Below, piece after piece: positions 7,091 to 9,816 of a stretch of DNA of 9,816 nt. Numbering within the stretch: position 1 is the first letter of the stretch; each line of letters begins with the position of its first letter. The stretch is from JBGSYJ01 sp041748075 (GTDB taxonomy: Bacteria; Acidobacteriota; Thermoanaerobaculia; Gp7-AA8): contig JBGTDX010000172.1 in the NCBI GenBank assembly GCA_041748075.1, positions 1-9,816 on the forward strand, read 5' to 3'. The notes under the pieces were generated by a model. That model had not been told where the DNA came from and made no database searches. It saw only the letters and a list, made by a program, of their open reading frames with translations. A program made the position numbers and the translations under genes.

Positions 7091-7290
7091 CTTGATGGAG
7101 TGAAGCTCCGACCCCAACCCGGAACCCCAGACCCCAACCCGGAACCCACGGACGACCGACCCCAACCCGGACTTGATGGAGTGAAGCTCCGACCCCAACC
7201 CGGACGACCGACCCCAACCCGGACGACCCGACCCCAACCCGGACGAGCCCAACCCGGACCGACCGTACCCGCCGGACCGACCCCAACCCG
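7091..7290. repeat. GACCCCAACCC repeat array with a 33-bp exact direct repeat
   Basis: Exact GACCCCAACCC occurs seven times, starting at 7110, 7130, 7158, 7191, 7210, 7230 and 7279. One variant (GAGCCCAACCC) starts at 7245. Within the array a 33-bp unit beginning CTTGATGGAGTGAAGCTCCG is exactly repeated at 7091-7123 and 7172-7204. Spacing is irregular (about 15-34 bp). The array lies between the hydrolase stop and the metalloprotease leader, so it occupies the metalloprotease promoter region. Minus-strand frames through it are open and give a Gly/Val/Arg/Trp-rich nonsense peptide. The rest of the 7054-7378 gap shows nothing else. Confidence 0.9.
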
Positions 7291-7378
7291 CCGCATGAAA
7301 AGCAAATACGCCGGGCGATGTATCGAGGCTCTGGAGGCTGCTCTGATCCCAATGGCCTTACCTCGGGTTCCCTCTGAA

Positions 7379-8953
7379 TCACGACTCTCCCCTCGCGAGC
7401 TTCGCCTCGAGTCGCGCTCTACGCTCCACGTCGTCGGCGGGCGTCCGCTCGAGCGCTCGGGTCCAGGCCTCTCGGGCCTCATGATAATGATCGATCCGAG
7501 CGAGAGCATCGCCAAACGTTTCGTGCGCACGCGGCGAGCTCGGATGCACCTGCGCGATCAGCCGGAACGCCTCGACTGCTCTCACAGGTCCGCGGTCTCG
7601 CAAGAGAAAACGCGCCGTCGTGGACATCGCATCTTCTCCGAACAGCACGATTCCCGGCTCTCTCTCTCCCGCCTCGGCGACGAGCTTCGCCGCGGTGTTG
7701 ATCTCACCTCTCCGGACCAGCGCGAGCAGATCTGCCTCCGTCGGCACCGGCGGAAGCGCGCTGTCGTGCTCGATGGCGATTGTCTTGTCGCTCTCTATCT
7801 TCGCCACCAGGGCTTCCCATGCCCGAGCGTCCCCCGCGAGATGCCGCTCGAGGAACGTCCGTGTGAGCTCCGCGGTGACTTCGTATTGCCGGTGCGCGAC
7901 GGAAATCTCTCGGCGGGCCTCGTCCGGCCGATCCGCGTCGCGTGCTGCAAGAGCGAGGCGGTGGAACTGATAGCTGTCGAGGTGCGTCGAGTCGCGGACG
8001 CGGACGACCGTTCGTTCGGCGTACCGCAGCCTGTCGCGAGCCTCCGACGTACCCCGGAGCTCCGCGCTGGGAACGTCCAGAATCGGCGCGTGCAGCGCGG
8101 CGAGATCGAAATGCGGAGACTGCTCCACCTGCGTCATCCAGGTGGACTCGAGCGCCGCGAGGGCACTGATCGCACGCGAGCGCATTGCGAAGAGCACTCC
8201 CTGCGCTCCCGCAAACGCCCCTATGATAGCGATCCGTTCCGGATCGACAAAAGGGAGCTCGATCGCGACGCGCGCGGCGTGCCCGAGGTCCGCCGCCATG
8301 TCTTCGATCGAACGGACGCTCCACTCGCCTCGGCCATGCCACGCTGCGCTCGGACCGAGAAGCGGAACGCTCACGACGACGTAGCCGTGGCTCGCCAGAT
8401 ACTCGAAGAGAACGCCTTGGGTGAGCGCGCCACCGCCCGTGTGCAGCACCAGCGGAAAACGGCCCTCGCTGGCCTCTGCTCCCCTCCGCGAAGCGAACGG
8501 AATCCGAAGCACGCGCTTCCATGCCTCATCGGACGGCGGGCCGTCGAAGAACGGCCTCATCGGCCCGTTCCGGAACTCTGCCGCGACAGAATCCGCTTCG
8601 TCGCTTCGTCCTTCGCCGAGCTCGGCGGCGGCGAGGTCGACGAAGTCGCCGGACCGCGTCGGGAGCCCGCTCTCCGGCCGGGCGGGATACCAGATCGTCA
8701 GCTGGAGCGGCCGCCCGAGGCTCCTCTTCGGCACGCCCAGATCGGGGAAGTATGCGCGCGCCGGGTCGGTCTCGAACAAAACGCGGAAACCGACCGCGTG
8801 CGGGCCGGGCAAGAGTCCCCCCCAGACGACGGGCGGCGATGCGGTCGTGGCCGTCGAAGCGAGAGCAACAGACGCTGCCATCGCGCTGGCCGCCTCCGCA
8901 ATCCACGGCGTGATGAGTAAGACGAGGAGCGGCAAGACTACCGTTTTTCTCAT
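7379..8953 (-). CDS. Secreted alpha/beta-hydrolase-like protein with TPR-like tail, nucleophile missing
   Basis: A 524-residue exported protein. Residues 1-21 are a signal peptide nearly identical to that of the next gene. Residues ~45-330 read as an alpha/beta-hydrolase of the PAF-acetylhydrolase/dienelactone-hydrolase type: LTIWYPA (85-91), FPLVLHTGGG (166-175, oxyanion-hole region), LASHGYVVVSV (186-196), the DPERIAIIG strand (237-245) and a possible catalytic His in DSTHLD (H324). At the nucleophile elbow, where GxSxG is expected, the sequence is G245-A-F-A-G249, with Phe where Ser should be, so hydrolase activity is doubtful. Residues ~435-510 form two helical repeats resembling TPRs (PVRAVEAFRLIAQVHP, then HEAREAWTRALERTP). 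The frame extends to a TTG at 8974, but ATG 8951-8953 has AGAGAGGA at 8 nt and begins the signal peptide. The substrate is unknown. Confidence 0.8.
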   Translation of the reverse strand: MRKTVVLPLLVLLITPWIAEAASAMAASVALASTATTASPPVVWGGLLPGPHAVGFRVLFETDPARAYFPDLGVPKRSLGRPLQLTIWYPARPESGLPTRSGDFVDLAAAELGEGRSDEADSVAAEFRNGPMRPFFDGPPSDEAWKRVLRIPFASRRGAEASEGRFPLVLHTGGGALTQGVLFEYLASHGYVVVSVPLLGPSAAWHGRGEWSVRSIEDMAADLGHAARVAIELPFVDPERIAIIGAFAGAQGVLFAMRSRAISALAALESTWMTQVEQSPHFDLAALHAPILDVPSAELRGTSEARDRLRYAERTVVRVRDSTHLDSYQFHRLALAARDADRPDEARREISVAHRQYEVTAELTRTFLERHLAGDARAWEALVAKIESDKTIAIEHDSALPPVPTEADLLALVRRGEINTAAKLVAEAGEREPGIVLFGEDAMSTTARFLLRDRGPVRAVEAFRLIAQVHPSSPRAHETFGDALARIDHYHEAREAWTRALERTPADDVERRARLEAKLARGES

Positions 8954-8985
8954 TCGATCGTTCCTCTCTTGCAAGAGTCTGGATG
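8891..8985 (-). repeat. Shared leader/signal-peptide module, copy 2
   Basis: Partner of 6991-7085. The coding part and ribosome binding site are the best conserved; the upstream end is more diverged. Beyond 8985 the sequence turns into the end of a small ORF and no longer resembles the DNA upstream of copy 1. Confidence 0.9.
8966..8977 (-). promoter_or_regulatory. 12-bp perfect palindrome at the hydrolase ribosome binding site
   Basis: CTCTTGCAAGAG is self-complementary and overlaps the 5' part of AGAGAGGA. The metalloprotease copy keeps only a shorter version (TCTT-C-AAGA). It could be a small operator or an RNA element, or it could be chance; nothing else supports a role. Confidence 0.3.
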
Positions 8986-8986
8986 T

Positions 8987-9199
8987 TCAGTTTGAAGTGT
9001 TTCGAAGCCGTTCGACTTCACGCTGGGCAGCGGATTCAATCAAGACCGTCTCCTGGCCCCCTCTCCCGATGGAGATCAGGGCGACCGCGGCGCCTAGAAA
9101 CACGCGCCACGTGACGGTCTGCGCGAGCGGCTGAACCTCGGCGTAGGCGATGATTGGCAAAGTTTGGAAAAAGACGGCGGCAAAGTATCGATGCCTCAT
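8987..9199 (-). CDS. Small hypothetical membrane protein (70 aa)
   Basis: I do not recognise this protein. It has two hydrophobic stretches, about 5-20 (YFAAVFFQTLPIIAYA) and 33-46 (VFLGAAVALISIG), then a charged C-terminus (AAQREVERLRN). The ATG at 9197-9199 has a good GGGAG 5 nt upstream. It overlaps the preceding ORF by ATGA, which suggests translational coupling. It ends 33 bp before the hydrolase start, inside that gene's leader. The absence of a known family and the short length leave open that it is spurious. Confidence 0.45.
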   Translation of the reverse strand: MRHRYFAAVFFQTLPIIAYAEVQPLAQTVTWRVFLGAAVALISIGRGGQETVLIESAAQREVERLRNTSN

Positions 9200-9354
9200 C
9201 GGAGCTCCCTGATGGGTCGTTTGATTGCGTTCGCGACCGAGCTGATCTCTGGCAATGCAGACAGCTTTATCTCGAGGCGTCGGTGTCCCATCACCTCTGC
9301 GCGCACACTTCGAACTCGCGAAGAAACGCGGCCGATCACGATCACTCCGATCAT
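9196..9354 (-). CDS. Small hypothetical protein (52 aa), coupled to the next ORF
   Basis: I do not recognise this protein. ATG 9352-9354 begins a short hydrophobic start (MIGVIVIGRV). A basic, amphipathic-looking stretch follows (SSRVRSVRAEVMGHRRLEIK) and then PIRELR at the end. The TGA overlaps the next ATG. The ribosome binding site is weak (AAGCGG). It lies 89 bp after the AraC-type gene on the same strand. It may be a real micro-protein, a leader for the 70-aa ORF, or the remnant of a larger gene. Confidence 0.3.
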   Translation of the reverse strand: MIGVIVIGRVSSRVRSVRAEVMGHRRLEIKLSALPEISSVANAIKRPIRELR

Positions 9355-9443
9355 CAGATAGAACCGCTTGGTTGCTCTGTCTTGAACGGAGCCGACCTCG
9401 CGCTATCCGGCAGCGTGCGACCAGGGCGACAGGAACGGCGCTA

Positions 9444-9816
9444 TCAACGCTCCGGAAGTGCCGGAGTGCGACTGATCTCCCATGACAGCTTGCGCAGCAC
9501 AGCGGGAGTCAGACCGGAGAGTTTCTTCATCTCTCGAGTCAGGTGACTTTGATCGGCGAATCCAGCCTCGAGCGCGACGTCTGCCAGGCTGGATTCGGCA
9601 TGAAGGATGCCCTCCCGAGCTGAGGCGACTCGCAGCCAGCGTCGATAACCCTCCAGCGAAACCCGGAAGTGTCGCCGGAACGCGCGGCTCAGGGAGTCTG
9701 GATGAACACCGACCGCGGAAGCGATGGCCGAGGACGAGAACTCGCCCGCGGCATCCTGACCGAGCCTGAGCAGCGCATGCATCAACCAGTCGGGACAATT
9801 CGCAGAAGAATTCGAA
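9444..9816 (-). CDS. AraC-family transcriptional regulator, DNA-binding half (5' end beyond window)
   Basis: The frame is open to the right edge and ends at TGA 9444-9446, giving 123 visible codons. The sequence fits the AraC/XylS C-terminal domain. The first helix-turn-helix is FSSSAIASAVGVHPDSLSRAFRRHF. Next comes the RVSLEGYRRWLRVASAREGIL linker helix, then the second helix-turn-helix SSLADVALEAGFADQSHLTREMKKLSGLTPAVLRKL with the typical GFADQSHL and TP motifs. TTG and ATG codons at 9780-9785 are not the likely start, because the preceding CPDWLMHALLRL is a usual linker in the family. The ligand domain lies outside the window. The gene is upstream of and on the same strand as the small ORFs and the hydrolase, so it might regulate them or share their transcript, but there is no direct evidence. 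Confidence 0.88.
   Translation of the reverse strand, partial: SNSSANCPDWLMHALLRLGQDAAGEFSSSAIASAVGVHPDSLSRAFRRHFRVSLEGYRRWLRVASAREGILHAESSLADVALEAGFADQSHLTREMKKLSGLTPAVLRKLSWEISRTPALPER

Noticed and set aside
7091..7290. CRISPR array
   Set aside because: Units are too short and irregularly spaced, spacers are themselves related sequence, and there are no cas genes.
5785..7530. Longer metalloprotease of 581 residues starting at 7530
   Set aside because: The extra 159 residues are translation of the repeat array and of the end of the upstream gene. The real start at 7053 has a ribosome binding site and a signal peptide.
7100..8920. 606-residue open frame on the plus strand
   Set aside because: It is antisense to the hydrolase gene and begins in the repeat array. 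Its composition is Arg-rich with no family motif, and the minus strand has clear protein signatures.
8954..8974. TTG start at 8974 for the hydrolase
   Set aside because: It would place seven charged residues before the signal peptide and put the ribosome binding site inside the coding region. The ATG at 8953 fits better and matches the paired gene.

Overview
The window looks like one piece of a high-GC bacterial chromosome. The best guess is Acidobacteriota or a close relative. That is inferred from the style of the transmembrane Ser/Thr kinase (a GKGGMGEVYRAED glycine-rich loop, then VALKFLP and HPNVCRLYDIGE), from secreted hydrolases with TPR-like or DUF3471-like tails, and from a RAYT-type transposase. 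No rRNA, tRNA or taxonomic marker is present, so the assignment is weak.

Layout. (1) 1-2115, minus: a membrane Ser/Thr protein kinase, open at the left edge. (2) 2116-2662: a divergent intergenic region with repeat elements, a 65-bp imperfect hairpin and three GGTCTGACCC units. (3) 2663-4063, plus: a serine hydrolase of the beta-lactamase/penicillin-binding class C family, ending in a good rho-independent terminator. (4) 4104-4607: a gene-poor junk zone holding the 3' stub of a VOC (glyoxalase-like) gene, a 15-bp tandem duplication, another GTCTGACCC unit and two diverged copies of a ~65-bp direct repeat. (5) 4608-5561, minus: a RAYT (Y1/HUH) transposase with a DnaA-C-like tail and a hairpin over its ribosome binding site. 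(6) 5785-7053, minus: a secreted M6-like zinc metalloprotease, with GACCCCAACCC repeats on both sides. (7) 7379-8953, minus: a secreted alpha/beta-hydrolase-like protein with a TPR-like tail whose expected nucleophile serine is missing. (8) 8987-9354, minus: two tiny ORFs overlapping by ATGA. (9) 9444 to the right edge, minus: the DNA-binding half of an AraC-family regulator.

Functionally this is an accessory region of signalling and secreted degradative proteins with debris from small mobile repeats, not one recognisable pathway. The most unusual feature is that the two unrelated secreted proteins at 5785-7053 and 7379-8953 start with an almost identical ~95-bp module (5' leader, ribosome binding site and whole signal peptide). 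The similarity stops at the predicted signal-peptidase site, as if an export leader had been copied onto a second gene. The minus-strand genes from 9816 down to 5785 could be partly co-transcribed, but the gaps and the leader of the metalloprotease suggest at least some independent expression. I found no clearly new defence or biosynthetic system.
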